A stretch of 64,000 nt of DNA from Stappia indica. GTDB taxonomy: Bacteria; Pseudomonadota; Alphaproteobacteria; Rhizobiales; Stappiaceae. The notes under the pieces are model-generated. The model saw only the letters and a program-made list of their open reading frames with translations, was not told where the DNA came from and did not search any database. The stretch is taken from positions 62,001 through 126,000 of the forward strand of contig NZ_JAIVMG010000013.1 of NCBI RefSeq assembly GCF_020177335.1, written 5' to 3'. The position numbers and the translations under genes are program-made. Of this stretch, positions 29,459 to 38,434 are shown piece after piece. Each line of letters starts with the position of its first letter. The stretch's first letter is position 1.

Positions 29459-30904
29459 GTGATTTCATTGCGCCCTGTGCTGAACGTTCTCGGCTTCCTT
29501 TATGTGGGGCTGGCGACCGCCATGCTGATTCCGGCGATTGTCGACGTCGCCGCCCGCAACGCGGACTGGCAGGCCTTCGTCATGTCGTCGCTGGTCACCG
29601 GGCTGGTCGGCCTGTTGTTGTCGGTCGCGGTCGGCGGTGCGCTGGCCGAAGGCCTCAACATGCGCCAGACCTTCGTGTTGACGACACTGGCGTGGATGTC
29701 GCTGCCGGCCTTCGGCGCGCTGCCGTTCCTCTGGCTCGGCGTCGGCTATGCCGATGCGGTGTTCGAGGCGGTGTCCGGCTTCACCACCACCGGCTCCACC
29801 GTGCTCTCCGGTCTTGACGGGTTGCCGCCGGGGCTTCTTGTCTGGCGCTCGCTGATGCAGTGGATGGGCGGGGTCGGCATCATCGTCATGGCGATCGTGC
29901 TGCTGCCGTTCCTGCGGATCGGCGGCATGCAGCTGTTCCAGACCGAAAACTCCGACCGGAGCGAGAAGATCGTCGCCCGCTCCATCGAGCTGGTGCGGCT
30001 GATCGGCGTGTCCTACCTGTTCCTGACCGTCATGTGCGCGCTGGCCTTCTGGGGCACCGGCATGAGCGTGTTCGACGCGGTCAACCATGCCTTCACCACC
30101 ATCGCCACCGGCGGCTATTCGACCCATGACCTGTCCTTCGGCTATTTCGCCAATCCGGTGACGGCCTGGGTCGCCATCACCTTCATGCTGATCGGCTCGC
30201 TGCCGTTCGTGCTGATCATCCAGGCGCTGCGCGGTCAGCCGATTGCCCTGTGGCGCGATCCGCAGGTGCGCGCGTTTCTCGGCTTCGTCGCGCTGGTCTG
30301 CATGGTGGTGACCGTCTATCTCGGGCTGCAGCACCGGGTGCCGTTCGGCGATGCGGTGCGGATGGCCACGTTCAACATGATCTCGGTGGTGACCGGCACC
30401 GGCTATGCCTATGGCGACTACACCACCTGGGGCCCGCCGATCGTCGTTCTGGCCCTGCTTCTGAAGTTCGTCGGCGGCTGTACCGGATCGACCACCGGCG
30501 GCATCAAGATGTTCCGCTTCCTGGTGTTCTTCGGCACCGTCCGGGCGCATCTGCGGCGCATGGTCCGGCCGAACCGGGTTCTGGCGGAGGAATACGGCAA
30601 GACCCGGCTGACCAATGAACTATCCTTCTCGGTGCTGGCCTTCCTCGTGGTCTACATGGGCACCGTCGGGGTGATCACCCTGATGCTCGCCAGCTTCGAT
30701 CTGGATCTTGTGACCGCCCTGTCGGCTGCGGCGACCGCGGTGGGCAATGTCGGGCCGGGGCTCGGGCCGATCATCGGTCCTTCGGGCAACTTCGCCTCCC
30801 TGCCGGATGGCGCGAAATGGATCCTGTCCTTTGCCATGCTGATGGGCCGGCTGGAGTTGTTCACCGTTCTGGTGCTTCTTGACCCGGACTTCTGGTCGCG
30901 CTGA
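29459..30904 (+). CDS. trkH: TrkH family potassium uptake protein
   Basis: A 481-residue K+ translocating subunit of the Trk/Ktr system. The four selectivity-filter repeats are recognisable: FTTTGSTVLSG, FTTIATGGYSTHD, SVVTGTGYAYGDY and AATAVGNVGPGLG. About ten hydrophobic segments span the chain. GTG 29459 is used, with GAGGGA about 10 bp upstream. It needs a TrkA-type regulatory subunit, not encoded here. The gene follows tRNA-Leu and is followed by sfsA after 75 bp. Confidence 0.93.
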   Translation: MISLRPVLNVLGFLYVGLATAMLIPAIVDVAARNADWQAFVMSSLVTGLVGLLLSVAVGGALAEGLNMRQTFVLTTLAWMSLPAFGALPFLWLGVGYADAVFEAVSGFTTTGSTVLSGLDGLPPGLLVWRSLMQWMGGVGIIVMAIVLLPFLRIGGMQLFQTENSDRSEKIVARSIELVRLIGVSYLFLTVMCALAFWGTGMSVFDAVNHAFTTIATGGYSTHDLSFGYFANPVTAWVAITFMLIGSLPFVLIIQALRGQPIALWRDPQVRAFLGFVALVCMVVTVYLGLQHRVPFGDAVRMATFNMISVVTGTGYAYGDYTTWGPPIVVLALLLKFVGGCTGSTTGGIKMFRFLVFFGTVRAHLRRMVRPNRVLAEEYGKTRLTNELSFSVLAFLVVYMGTVGVITLMLASFDLDLVTALSAAATAVGNVGPGLGPIIGPSGNFASLPDGAKWILSFAMLMGRLELFTVLVLLDPDFWSR

Positions 30905-30979
30905 TCTTTCTCAAGATGTTTCCGCCTTGCCGATGTCTGGCTGTGGCGCGGATGCTTTTTCGCTGGAGGTTCTCCCGAC

Positions 30980-31687
30980 GTGCTGTTTTCCTCTCCCCTG
31001 ATTCCCGGGCGGTTGTTGCGCCGCTACAAGCGGTTCCTCGCCGATGTGGTGCTCGATGGAACCGGCGAGGAGGTCACCGCCCATTGCGCCAACCCGGGCG
31101 CGATGCTCGGATTGAAGGACGAGGGGGCGCGGGTTTTTCTGTCGCAATCGGACAATCCCAAGCGGAAGCTGAAATACTCTTGGGAGATCGTGGAGGCGGA
31201 TGGCGCCTTCGTCGGTATCAACACGGCCCATCCCAACCGGCTGGTGGAGGAGGCGCTCCACGCCGGGTTGATCCCCGAGCTTGCCGGTTTCGCCGGACTG
31301 CGCCGGGAGGTGAAATACGGGCGCAATTCCCGGATCGACATCCTGTTGGAGGATGAGACGGGCGGGGCGACCTATGTGGAAGTGAAGAACGTGCACCTGA
31401 TGCGCACGCCCGGTCTTGCCGAATTTCCCGATTCGGTGACGGCGCGCGGGGCCAAGCATCTGGATGAGATGGCCGACATGGTCGATCAGGGGGCGCGGGC
31501 GGCGATGGTCTATCTGGTGCAGCGGCCCGATTGCGAGCGGCTGTCGCTGGCGCGCGACATCGACCCGGCCTATGGCGCGGCCTTCGATGCGGCGCGGCGG
31601 CGCGGCGTGGAGGCCTATGCCATCGGCTGCCGGGTGACGCCGCAGGAGATCGTGGCGGACCGGCTGGTCAGTGTCGCCGCCCTTTGA
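30980..31687 (+). CDS. sfsA: Sugar fermentation stimulation protein SfsA (DNA/RNA nuclease)
   Basis: A 235-residue SfsA homologue. Typical stretches are [11 protein letters not shown] near 15-25, [11 protein letters not shown] near 35-45, [18 protein letters not shown] and [16 protein letters not shown]. Residues D (SRIDILL) and EVKN resemble a nuclease PD-(D/E)xK core. Originally linked to maltose use in E. coli, its real role is unclear. GTG 30980 follows GGAGGT. An intrinsic terminator begins inside the last codons. Confidence 0.92.
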   Translation: MLFSSPLIPGRLLRRYKRFLADVVLDGTGEEVTAHCANPGAMLGLKDEGARVFLSQSDNPKRKLKYSWEIVEADGAFVGINTAHPNRLVEEALHAGLIPELAGFAGLRREVKYGRNSRIDILLEDETGGATYVEVKNVHLMRTPGLAEFPDSVTARGAKHLDEMADMVDQGARAAMVYLVQRPDCERLSLARDIDPAYGAAFDAARRRGVEAYAIGCRVTPQEIVADRLVSVAAL

Positions 31688-31706
31688 TCTCCAAGGGCGG
31701 CGCTTT
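31676..31706 (+). terminator. Intrinsic terminator overlapping the sfsA stop codon
   Basis: GCCGCCCTT (31676-31684) pairs perfectly with AAGGGCGGC (31693-31701) and TTTT follows. The 5' arm is formed by the last sfsA codons and the stop is in the loop. Confidence 0.75.
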
Positions 31707-31721
31707 TGATCAAGGGGTGCG

Positions 31722-32426
31722 TCAGGCGGCGGCGCCCTGAATGACCACGATGGGCGAGTTGTTCGGCACGCGCGAGGCCAGGTCGATCACGTCCTGGTTC
31801 AAGAGCCGCACACAGCCGGAGGAGACCGCCTTGCCGATGGTCCATTCCTCCATCGTGCCATGCACCCGGTAGATCGTGTCCTTGCCACCCTCAAAGATGT
31901 AGAGCGCGCGTGCCCCCAGCGGGTTCTGCAGGCCAGGCTCCATGCCATTGCGGTATTTTTCCAGCTCCGGCTGACGCTGGATCATTTCCGCCGGCGGGGT
32001 CCAGCGCGGCCAGGCGCGCTTGTAGGCGATCCGCGCCCGTCCGCCCCAGGAAAAGCCGGCGCGGCCGATGCCGACGCCGTAGCGCATGGCCTTGCCGTTT
32101 TCCTGGACCAGATAGAGAAACCGGTTGGGGGTATCGACCACCAGGGTGCCCGGCCGCTCGGCGGTGGCGTAGTCGACCACCTGGCGATAGTAGGTTGGGT
32201 CGACGCGGCGCAGGTTGATGGCCGGCACAGGGAACTTCTCTTCCGGCATCGGCCCATACATTGCCAGGTAGTACGGGTCCTTGGCGCTGAGGATCGGACC
32301 GGCCGGTTCGGCCGGCAACAGGCGGCGCTCGGTGTTGGTGCAGCCGGCAACGGCCAGGCTGGCGGCACCTGCGATCAGCGCGCGGCGCGAGAGACGGGGC
32401 GTGTCGGCGTCTTCGATATGGATCAT
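31722..32426 (-). CDS. L,D-transpeptidase lipoprotein (YkuD family)
   Basis: A 234-residue L,D-transpeptidase. The N-terminus has a twin-Arg-like SRRALIAGAASLAVAGC and a lipobox ending at Cys29, so it is probably a lipoprotein. The YkuD domain carries HGTMEEW and SSGCVRLLN with the catalytic His and Cys. It would cross-link peptidoglycan or attach proteins to it. This is the second YkuD gene of the window and is longer than the 2.4-kb one. It is convergent with sfsA. Confidence 0.9.
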   Translation of the reverse strand: MIHIEDADTPRLSRRALIAGAASLAVAGCTNTERRLLPAEPAGPILSAKDPYYLAMYGPMPEEKFPVPAINLRRVDPTYYRQVVDYATAERPGTLVVDTPNRFLYLVQENGKAMRYGVGIGRAGFSWGGRARIAYKRAWPRWTPPAEMIQRQPELEKYRNGMEPGLQNPLGARALYIFEGGKDTIYRVHGTMEEWTIGKAVSSGCVRLLNQDVIDLASRVPNNSPIVVIQGAAA

Positions 32427-32524
32427 CGGATCAAGAGCTCATGTAGGGACAGGGTGCGACGGGCGGGTCGCCGGGTGTGGCGCGGGGCCGGTGAGGACAG
32501 GGCGCGGGCGGTTGCCCGCCCGTC

Positions 32525-32896
32525 TCACCGGGGAGGCGGTGTGGCGACCGGGCGGGTCAGCGCCGGGGCGGCCCGGTCGGGCCTGGCTTCGAAGGGGGGG
32601 GACGGAGCCAGGAAGGCGGTTTCATCGGCATGGTTTGCCGGAAGGAACGGAGCACAGAGGCCGCCGGTGCAGCGTTGTGTCGTCATCGACCGCGTTAGCA
32701 TTCCATCCGGCCGCGCCGCATTGGCCCGGTCGGTGGCGTTTTCAGTTCTGCCCTGTGGGGCGATGACAAGACCTGCCGCAACCGCCAGTCCGTCCGCAGA
32801 CCGGGCAAGCGCATGGGTCGCCCCTGCGTTCAGCAGGGCCGCCAGCATGAGCAGCAGGGTCAGGGCGCGCCAGCGGCGGCGAAACGAAATCATCAT
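32525..32896 (-). CDS. Hypothetical exported protein
   Basis: A possible 123-residue protein with a good signal peptide (basic start RRRWRALTLLLMLAALLNAGATHA). The mature part is rich in Ala, Pro and Arg and has one CxxxxC pair (CTGGLC) but no recognisable domain. The frame is the only reasonable coding possibility in this gap. It lies between the L,D-transpeptidase and gpt genes on the same strand. Codon bias looks normal, yet without homologues its reality is uncertain. Confidence 0.5.
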   Translation of the reverse strand: MMISFRRRWRALTLLLMLAALLNAGATHALARSADGLAVAAGLVIAPQGRTENATDRANAARPDGMLTRSMTTQRCTGGLCAPFLPANHADETAFLAPSPPFEARPDRAAPALTRPVATPPPR

Positions 32897-32995
32897 CGCT
32901 CAGGTATAGGCGTTGAAAATGTGCCGAAATAGGGGCGCGGTTTCACCTTTGCGCGACCTGCGGATCACCTTTGCGCCAGCCGGGAAGCTCTGTCG

Positions 32996-33502
32996 CTACC
33001 CTTGCGTGCTGTGCGCGATCGGCGGCTGGAACTGCCAGCCCATGTCCCAGGGGAAGTAGATCCAGGTGTCCTGAGAGACCTCGGTGACGAAGGTGTCGAC
33101 CAGCGGCCGGCCCATGGGCTTGGCGTAGACGGTCGCGAAATGGGCGTCGGGCAGCATTTCGCGCACGACCCGCGCGGTGCCGCCGGTGTCGACCAGATCG
33201 TCGATCACCAGCACGCTGGCGCCCTTGCCGCCATCCAGGTTGATGACCCGGTTGTCGACGGACTTGATGACCTGCAGATCGCCCTGTTCCTCGTAGTCGT
33301 GATAGGAGGCGATGCAGACGGTCTCGATCATGCGGATGCCCAGCTCGCGGGCAACAATGGCGGCCGGCACCAGCCCGCCACGGGTGATGCAGACGATGGC
33401 TTCCCACTTGCCCTGACCCGACAGGCGCCATGCGAGGGCGCGGCTGTCGCGGTGGAACTGGTCCCAGGAAACGGGAAAGGCCTTGGGTTGCTGGTTTTCC
33501 AT
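32996..33502 (-). CDS. gpt: Xanthine(-guanine) phosphoribosyltransferase
   Basis: A 168-residue purine salvage enzyme of the Gpt type, converting xanthine or guanine plus PRPP to the nucleotide. The PRPP motif [14 protein letters not shown] is near 87-100, with [19 protein letters not shown] near 37-55 and a C-terminal IYFPWDMGW. The ATG at 33502 follows AGGA; longer frame reading gives a proline-rich leader with no support. It lies 13 bp after the CinA-type gene on the same strand. Confidence 0.9.
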   Translation of the reverse strand: MENQQPKAFPVSWDQFHRDSRALAWRLSGQGKWEAIVCITRGGLVPAAIVARELGIRMIETVCIASYHDYEEQGDLQVIKSVDNRVINLDGGKGASVLVIDDLVDTGGTARVVREMLPDAHFATVYAKPMGRPLVDTFVTEVSQDTWIYFPWDMGWQFQPPIAHSTQG

Positions 33503-33515
33503 GAATTTGTCCTGT

Positions 33516-34262
33516 TCAGGAGGCGATGGCGGCGGCGATGGCGGTTTCGACATCGCGCGCGGCCGCGTCGAGAAGGGCGGTATCGCGGGAGCGCACCACG
33601 ACTTGCGTGGAAAAGCGCCCGTCCTTGGAGCGCGGGTAGGAGCCGATCATCACGCCGGGGTGGGCGGACTGGATTTCCCGCAGGGCGGTGGCGATCCGGC
33701 TCTCCGGCAGGTCGGCATCGAGCGCGCGCGACTGCAGGCGCGGACCGGTGGTCAGCGTCGGGCGGATCGCCTCCAGCATGGCCTGCATGATCGACGGCAC
33801 GCCGGCCATCACATGCACGTTGCCGATGCGAAAGCCAGGCGCCTTGGACACACTGTTCTCGATCAGATCGGCGCCGTCGGGAATACGGGTCATGCGCTTG
33901 CGCGCATCGGTCATGCCGCCTTCGGGATAGAAGGCTTCGAGAATGGCAATGGCGCGCGGGTCGAAGTCGATGCCGACGCCGAAGGCGCGGGCGATCGCAT
34001 CGGCGGTGATGTCGTCATGGGTCGGGCCAATGCCGCCGGAGGTGAAGACATAGGTATAGCGCGGCCGCAGCGCGTTGACCGCCTCGACGATCCGCTCCTC
34101 GATATCGGGAACGATCCGCACCTCGCACAGGTCGATGCCGATCTCGGTCAGGAAGTCGGCGAGGGTGCCGATGTTCTTGTCCTTGGTCCGGCCGGACAGG
34201 ATCTCGTCGCCGATGACGACGAAACCGGCGGTGACGATTTCCTCAGTGGCGCTGGCGGTCAT
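33516..34262 (-). CDS. CinA-type molybdopterin-binding domain protein
   Basis: A 248-residue protein with the MoCF_biosynth fold (CinA N-terminal type). [17 protein letters not shown] near 14-30 and [14 protein letters not shown] near 72-85 are the family signatures. It lacks the C-terminal amidohydrolase domain of full CinA. Family members are linked to NMN deamidation or ADP-ribose hydrolysis; here the activity is not certain. ATG 34262 is preferred to a TTG at 34289. It is the first of the pair with gpt. Confidence 0.87.
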   Translation of the reverse strand: MTASATEEIVTAGFVVIGDEILSGRTKDKNIGTLADFLTEIGIDLCEVRIVPDIEERIVEAVNALRPRYTYVFTSGGIGPTHDDITADAIARAFGVGIDFDPRAIAILEAFYPEGGMTDARKRMTRIPDGADLIENSVSKAPGFRIGNVHVMAGVPSIMQAMLEAIRPTLTTGPRLQSRALDADLPESRIATALREIQSAHPGVMIGSYPRSKDGRFSTQVVVRSRDTALLDAAARDVETAIAAAIAS

Positions 34263-34371
34263 GGGCACGCAAGGTCTCCACGGTTGCAATGGGGCGGACT
34301 GTGACCGTCCGACCCGTGATCTCCGGCTTTAGCGGAAGCGGGCGGCCTGCTCAAGATGTCACCGCGCATCG

Positions 34372-35598
34372 TCATTCCGGTGGGCGCCAGCCGTAGAGCC
34401 AGTCGAAGCGGGCGAGAAGCCGTTCCGGCGGCAGGGAGCGCATCACCGCGTCGCGGGCAAGGGCAAGCGGGCCGCCCAGGTGATAGACCCGGTCGTTGGA
34501 GCGGGCGAGCCGCAGCACCCGTTCCGCCCGGTCCTGCCGCTCCGACTGATAGCCCTTCAAGGCTTTGACGGGATCCGGGGTGCGGGCGAGATTGCGGGCG
34601 ATGGCCGCGCCATCCTCGATCGACATGGCCGCGCCCTGGGCGGCGAAGGGCAGCATGGCATGGGCGGCGTCGCCGAGCAGCGCGAAGCGGCCGTTGATCC
34701 AGCTCATGCCCGGCTCCATGCCGCACAGCGCCCATTTCAGCCAGCTTTCCGGCTGCTCCAGCAAGGTGCGGCAGGCCGGCGGCCAGCCTTCGAGGCGGGC
34801 AAGCAGATCGGCGCGGGCGGCCGGGGCCGACCAGGTTTCCTCGTGCCAGTCTTCCTTGACGAGGGCGACGATGTTGAACTGCCGGCCGCTGGAGAGCGGG
34901 TAATGCACCACATGGGCATCGGCGCCGAGCCACAGGCCGGTGACCTTGCGCCATTCCTCGGGGATCCTGTCGATCGGGATCACCGCCCGGTAGGCGGTGC
35001 GGCCGGAAAACACCGCTTGCCGCAGGCCCATGATCCGGCGCCGGGTCACGGACCAGACCCCATCGGCACCGATCAGCGCGGCGCCGGAGAGATGATCCGT
35101 CCCGTGGGCGGTCTCGATCTCGAGGGTCACGCCGTCCGCGCTTTGCCGGGCATCGCGCAGGTCCGCGCCGAGGCGCAAGGTGATGTCGGGGCAGGCGCGG
35201 GCCGCTCTCAGCAGCGTTTCCTGCAGGTTGCCCCGGTGAATGACCAGATAGGGCGCGCCGTAGCGGGCCTCGGCATGGGCTCCGAGCGGAATGCGGGCAA
35301 GGTCCTTGCCGCTGCGGGCGGAGAGGATGCGGATCGCTTCGGGCGCGACAGCGTGGCGGCGCAGCTCCTCTTCCAGTCCGAGGCCGCGCAGCACATGCAT
35401 GGCATTGGGAGAAAGCTGCAGGCCGGAGCCGACCGGGGCAAGGGTCTCCGCCCGCTCCAGCACGGTGACGGCCCGGCCTTCGCGCGCAAGGCAAAGGGCT
35501 GCGGTCAGCCCGCCGATGCCGGCGCCGGCAATGAACAGCCGATCATGAGGGTCTGCCGCATCGGCGTGTCGGGACGGGCTGGTTTCAGGTGCTGACAT
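34372..35598 (-). CDS. FAD-dependent aromatic monooxygenase (salicylate hydroxylase-like, class A)
   Basis: A 408-residue single-component flavoprotein monooxygenase. GAGIGGLTAALCLA (about 25-38) is the FAD Rossmann motif, ALIGADGVWS (about 172-181) the DG motif and ALLGDAAHAMLPFAAQGA (about 292-309) the GD motif. It resembles salicylate/3-hydroxybenzoate hydroxylases and would hydroxylate a phenolic acid with NAD(P)H and O2. No partner catabolic genes surround it. A zinc-finger gene precedes it on the same strand, across a perfect CCCCC-GCGC-GGGGG palindrome at 35636-35649. Confidence 0.87.
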   Translation of the reverse strand: MSAPETSPSRHADAADPHDRLFIAGAGIGGLTAALCLAREGRAVTVLERAETLAPVGSGLQLSPNAMHVLRGLGLEEELRRHAVAPEAIRILSARSGKDLARIPLGAHAEARYGAPYLVIHRGNLQETLLRAARACPDITLRLGADLRDARQSADGVTLEIETAHGTDHLSGAALIGADGVWSVTRRRIMGLRQAVFSGRTAYRAVIPIDRIPEEWRKVTGLWLGADAHVVHYPLSSGRQFNIVALVKEDWHEETWSAPAARADLLARLEGWPPACRTLLEQPESWLKWALCGMEPGMSWINGRFALLGDAAHAMLPFAAQGAAMSIEDGAAIARNLARTPDPVKALKGYQSERQDRAERVLRLARSNDRVYHLGGPLALARDAVMRSLPPERLLARFDWLYGWRPPE

Positions 35599-35661
35599 CT
35601 GGTGACGGTTCCCGGCCGCTGCGCGAAGGAGACGTCCCCCGCGCGGGGGTGTCCGGCGTCG

Positions 35662-35907
35662 TCAGGCCGCCTTCGGCGTCCAGACGCAATCGGCCGGCTC
35701 GGCCGCGCCCGCGTCCAGCTTCGGATTGAAGCGGTAGAGGGTCGAGCAATAGGGGCACACGATTTCGGTCTCATGACCCATGTCGAGATAGACATGAGGA
35801 TGATCGAACGGCGGACGCGCGCCGATGCACTGAAACTCCTTGGCGCCAACCTCGATCATCTCGATGCCGCGATCGTTCTGGAAATGTGGGACGACACCGT
35901 CTGCCAT
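35662..35907 (-). CDS. Small zinc-finger protein (zf-CHCC / NDUFS6-like)
   Basis: An 81-residue protein with a CHCC zinc finger. Cys27 (KEFQCIG), a His in GHETEIV and the CPYC pair supply the ligands. The family includes the complex I accessory subunit NDUFS6 and small bacterial homologues; function in bacteria is not settled. ATG 35907 is chosen because upstream sequence in the frame is low-complexity and overlaps the divergent promoter region. It precedes the FAD monooxygenase by 63 bp and may be co-transcribed. Confidence 0.83.
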   Translation of the reverse strand: MADGVVPHFQNDRGIEMIEVGAKEFQCIGARPPFDHPHVYLDMGHETEIVCPYCSTLYRFNPKLDAGAAEPADCVWTPKAA

Positions 35908-36151
35908 CGGACCAACCCGTGTTGCTGATGTTGATTGTCTGATGGCGCGGACCATACGCAGGAAGTCGCTGTTTGAGAAGAGCCAAGCAGCGCTTTTTGC
36001 CGTGGGAAATCGGTGTCGGAGGCGACTGGGCGCCCGCAGCACGGGCAAGCGGCCTCGGGAGCGGCCCCCGCAGGCGGGGCTTTCCTTGCCGGCGGGTTGG
36101 CACTATCGTATGCGGCCTGTCATTTTACGTTTACGTCAAGGTTATGTACGA

Positions 36152-36904
36152 ATGCCGTATTTCGACTCCAACGGGTTGCGCCTCGCTTATCTCGATGAGG
36201 GGGAGGGCGAGCCGATCCTTCTGATCCATGGCTTCGCCTCCAACAAGGATGTCAACTGGGTCTATCCCGGCTGGGTCGATCTGATGGTCAAGAGCGGGCG
36301 CCGGGTGATCGCGATCGACAATCGTGGTCATGGCGAGAGCGAGGGCAGCCACGATCCGGACGATTACGGCGCCCCGGCGATGGCCGAGGATGCCCGCCGG
36401 CTTCTGGATCATCTTGGCATCGAGCGTACCGATGTGATGGGCTATTCGATGGGCGCGCGGATCACCGCCTTCCTGACGCTGAACCATCCGGAGCGGGTGC
36501 GCAGCGCCGTCTTCGGCGGGCTCGGTTACGGCATGGTGACCGGCGTCGGCAACCCGGAGCCGATCGCCCTGGCGCTGGAGGCGGCGCGGCTGTCCGATGT
36601 CACCGACCGGACCGGCCGTGCCTTCCGGGCCTTTGCCGAGCAGACCAAATCCGACCGGCTGGCGCTGGCCGCCTGCATGCGCTCTTCGCGTCAGCGCATT
36701 TCCGAAGAGGAGGTGGCGCGCATCGTCCAACCGGTGCTGGTCGCGGTCGGAACCCGGGACGATATTGCCGGCTCGCCGCAGAAGCTGGCGGAGCTGATGC
36801 CCAATGCCAAGGTGCTGGAGATCCCCAATCGCGACCACATGATCGCGGTTGGCGACAAGGTGTACAAGGCGGGGGTTGTCGACTTTCTGGAGGAGAGAGC
36901 ATGA
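36152..36904 (+). CDS. Alpha/beta hydrolase
   Basis: A 250-residue alpha/beta hydrolase. LLIHGFASNKDVNW (about 22-35) forms the oxyanion region, VMGYSMGARI (about 96-105) the nucleophile elbow with Ser, GTRDD near 213 the acid and NRDHMIA near 230 the His. ATG 36152 follows AAGG. No signal peptide. The stop overlaps the start of a second hydrolase (ATGA), so the two are coupled. Substrate unknown; esterase or C-C hydrolase are possible. Confidence 0.85.
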   Translation: MPYFDSNGLRLAYLDEGEGEPILLIHGFASNKDVNWVYPGWVDLMVKSGRRVIAIDNRGHGESEGSHDPDDYGAPAMAEDARRLLDHLGIERTDVMGYSMGARITAFLTLNHPERVRSAVFGGLGYGMVTGVGNPEPIALALEAARLSDVTDRTGRAFRAFAEQTKSDRLALAACMRSSRQRISEEEVARIVQPVLVAVGTRDDIAGSPQKLAELMPNAKVLEIPNRDHMIAVGDKVYKAGVVDFLEERA

Positions 36905-37770
36905 CTGCGACAACGGTGGAATTGAGCGGGGCGGATGGCAATCGCCTCGTCGCCGATGTCTATGGACAAAGCGGCCGGCCTGCGCTGCTGCTGCATGGCG
37001 GCGGGCAGACCCGTCACGCCTGGGATGCGGCCGGCCAGCGCCTCGCGGCGCTCGGCCTGCGGGCCTGGAGCCTCGATCAGCGTGGCCATGGCGACAGCGC
37101 CTGGGTCGAGGATGGGAGCTATGACTTCCGGGACTATGGCCGCGACGTTGTTGCCGTTGCCGATGCGCTGGCCGCCGAGGGTGGGGAGCGACCGGTCGGC
37201 ATTGGCGCCTCGCTCGGCGGCATCGCCTCGCTGCTGGCGGAAGGGCAATTGCGGCCCGGCACCCTGTCGGCGCTGGTGCTGGTCGATATCACCCCGCGGG
37301 TCGATCCGGGCGGGGTGAACCGTGTCATCTCCTTCATGGCCGAGCGGATGCATGAGGGTTTCGCCAATGTGGAGGAGGCGGCGGATGCCATCGCCGAGTA
37401 CCTGCCGCATCGGGCGCGCCCGTCCAGCCTCGATGGGCTTGCCAAGAACCTGCGCCTGCACGATGACGGTCGCTATCGCTGGCATTGGGATCCGCGCTTC
37501 CTGACCCAGCGCGATATCCGCGAGGCGGAACCCAGGCATATCGAGGAGCAGCTGATGGCGGCGGCGCGGGCGCTGGAGATCCCGGTGCTTCTGGTGCGCG
37601 GGGCGCGCTCCGAGCTCGTTGCCGACGAGCATGTGGAGGAGTTCCTGTCGCTGGTGCCCCATGCCGAATACGCGGATGTGAAGGGTGCTGGCCACATGGT
37701 TGCCGGCGATCGCAATGACGCTTTCGCCGGTGCGGTGGAGACCTTCCTGTCGAAGCTGAAGGCGGCCTGA
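36901..37770 (+). CDS. Alpha/beta hydrolase, second of a coupled pair
   Basis: A 289-residue alpha/beta hydrolase. The oxyanion-hole region is LLLHGGGQTRHAW (about 29-41), DQRGHGDS follows, the nucleophile elbow is GASLGG (about 101-106) and the His is in GAGHMV near 267. In the acid position the usual SDxV reads RSELV, so a Glu seems to replace Asp. The family resembles haloperoxidase or epoxide-hydrolase-like enzymes. It overlaps the previous gene by 4 bp. Function unknown. Confidence 0.85.
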   Translation: MTATTVELSGADGNRLVADVYGQSGRPALLLHGGGQTRHAWDAAGQRLAALGLRAWSLDQRGHGDSAWVEDGSYDFRDYGRDVVAVADALAAEGGERPVGIGASLGGIASLLAEGQLRPGTLSALVLVDITPRVDPGGVNRVISFMAERMHEGFANVEEAADAIAEYLPHRARPSSLDGLAKNLRLHDDGRYRWHWDPRFLTQRDIREAEPRHIEEQLMAAARALEIPVLLVRGARSELVADEHVEEFLSLVPHAEYADVKGAGHMVAGDRNDAFAGAVETFLSKLKAA

Positions 37771-37816
37771 CCGGCTGCCTCAGCCTGCCGACAAGGGGCA
37801 GATTTCCCTCGACCTC

Positions 37817-37847
37817 ATCCCGGGTACGCTGAGGTGTGCCCCGGGAT
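37817..37847. repeat. REP-like palindromic element (copy A1)
   Basis: ATCCCGGG and CCCGGGAT (8-bp perfect arms, 15-base spacer) sit in a CTCATCCCGG...CCGGGATCTCGG context. A related element lies at 47618-47639, so this is a dispersed intergenic repeat. Confidence 0.6.
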
Positions 37848-37906
37848 CTCGGGGCGAAAGACGCGCGTTTTCAAGCGGCTGGAGCCGACAGGTGAAGCGT
37901 TGCCAA

Positions 37907-37937
37907 TCCCGGGTCTCGGCTGTGCTTGCGTCCAGGA
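37907..37937. repeat. REP-like palindromic element (copy B1)
   Basis: TCCCGG and CCAGGA arms flank a GTCTCGGCTGTGCTTGCGT-like spacer. The unit resembles the element at 47528-47557. Confidence 0.45.
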
Positions 37938-37942
37938 GGGCG

Positions 37943-37970
37943 CCCCCCCCCCCTTTTTTCTTTTTCTTTC
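37943..37970. repeat. Homopyrimidine tract C11 T6 C T5 C T3 C
   Basis: An uninterrupted pyrimidine run of about 28 bases lies in an otherwise non-coding gap. It may adopt unusual DNA structure or be slippage-prone. Confidence 0.7.
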
Positions 37971-38099
37971 GAAGCGAAGGGGCTTTGTCATTCCACTCAG
38001 GCGGCCTGACCGCTCGCTCGCTTCACCCGTCGCATGAACTGGCCTCACACATCGATTCAAGTGCGCGGGGAAGTGCGAGTCCCCTCAGGGGCTTGCGTT

Positions 38100-38345
38100 G
38101 AAATGTTGAAGTTCATGTAAAGAATGAGGGTTCCGTTCATCTGTTGGATGAACGGCTTCATGTAAACTCTCATCGGCGATCCGGGCAAAGGGTGCCGGGC
38201 CGGAAAAGACGCAAGGGTGAGAATCACTTGCCGCGCCGTTTCGATACCGAATCATTTTGCTTCGGTGTCGTCAAGCATGGATGGCAGCGGCGGGTGCCGC
38301 GCCTGTGCCCCCTCAAGCAACCTGATGTTGCATGCTGAGGGTTAA
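38100..38345. ncRNA. Candidate structured RNA, several hairpins
   Basis: Five hairpins follow each other in about 210 bp: CCGTTCATC/GATGAACGG (38133-38155), GCAAG..TGA/TCA..CTTGC (38211-38231), CGATACCGAA/TTCGGTGTCG (38242-38270, one G-U), GCGGC/GCCGC (38287-38300) and the two-part CCCTCA-GCAAC/GTTGC-TGAGGG (38310-38341). TTCATGTAAA occurs twice around the first hairpin. No known RNA family could be assigned and the strand is undecided. Confidence 0.35.
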
Positions 38346-38434
38346 CAAATCGCTTTCACGGGGCGGATCGGTTGCGGTTTCCGCCGGGGCGCAGGCCGTG
38401 CGTCCCGGCTGTCGTCTGTCGTCTCCGTGAACGG

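Larger units (their letters stand above)
37771..38434. other. 664-bp intergenic region with palindromes, a polypyrimidine tract and hairpins
   Basis: The gap between the hydrolase pair and the convergent crotonase gene holds no convincing gene. It contains palindromic repeat units (37817-37847 and 37907-37937), a C11-T6 tract at 37943-37959, and a block of hairpins at 38110-38341. The hairpin block is lower in G+C than the genome. Confidence 0.6.

Noticed and set aside
38180-38240. Possible c-di-GMP (GEMM) or cobalamin riboswitch; GGGCAAA, GACGCAA and GGTGAGAATC resemble parts of their cores
   Set aside because: The helices and spacing do not fit either consensus, other core elements are absent, and no plus-strand gene follows. 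Kept only as an unassigned structured region.
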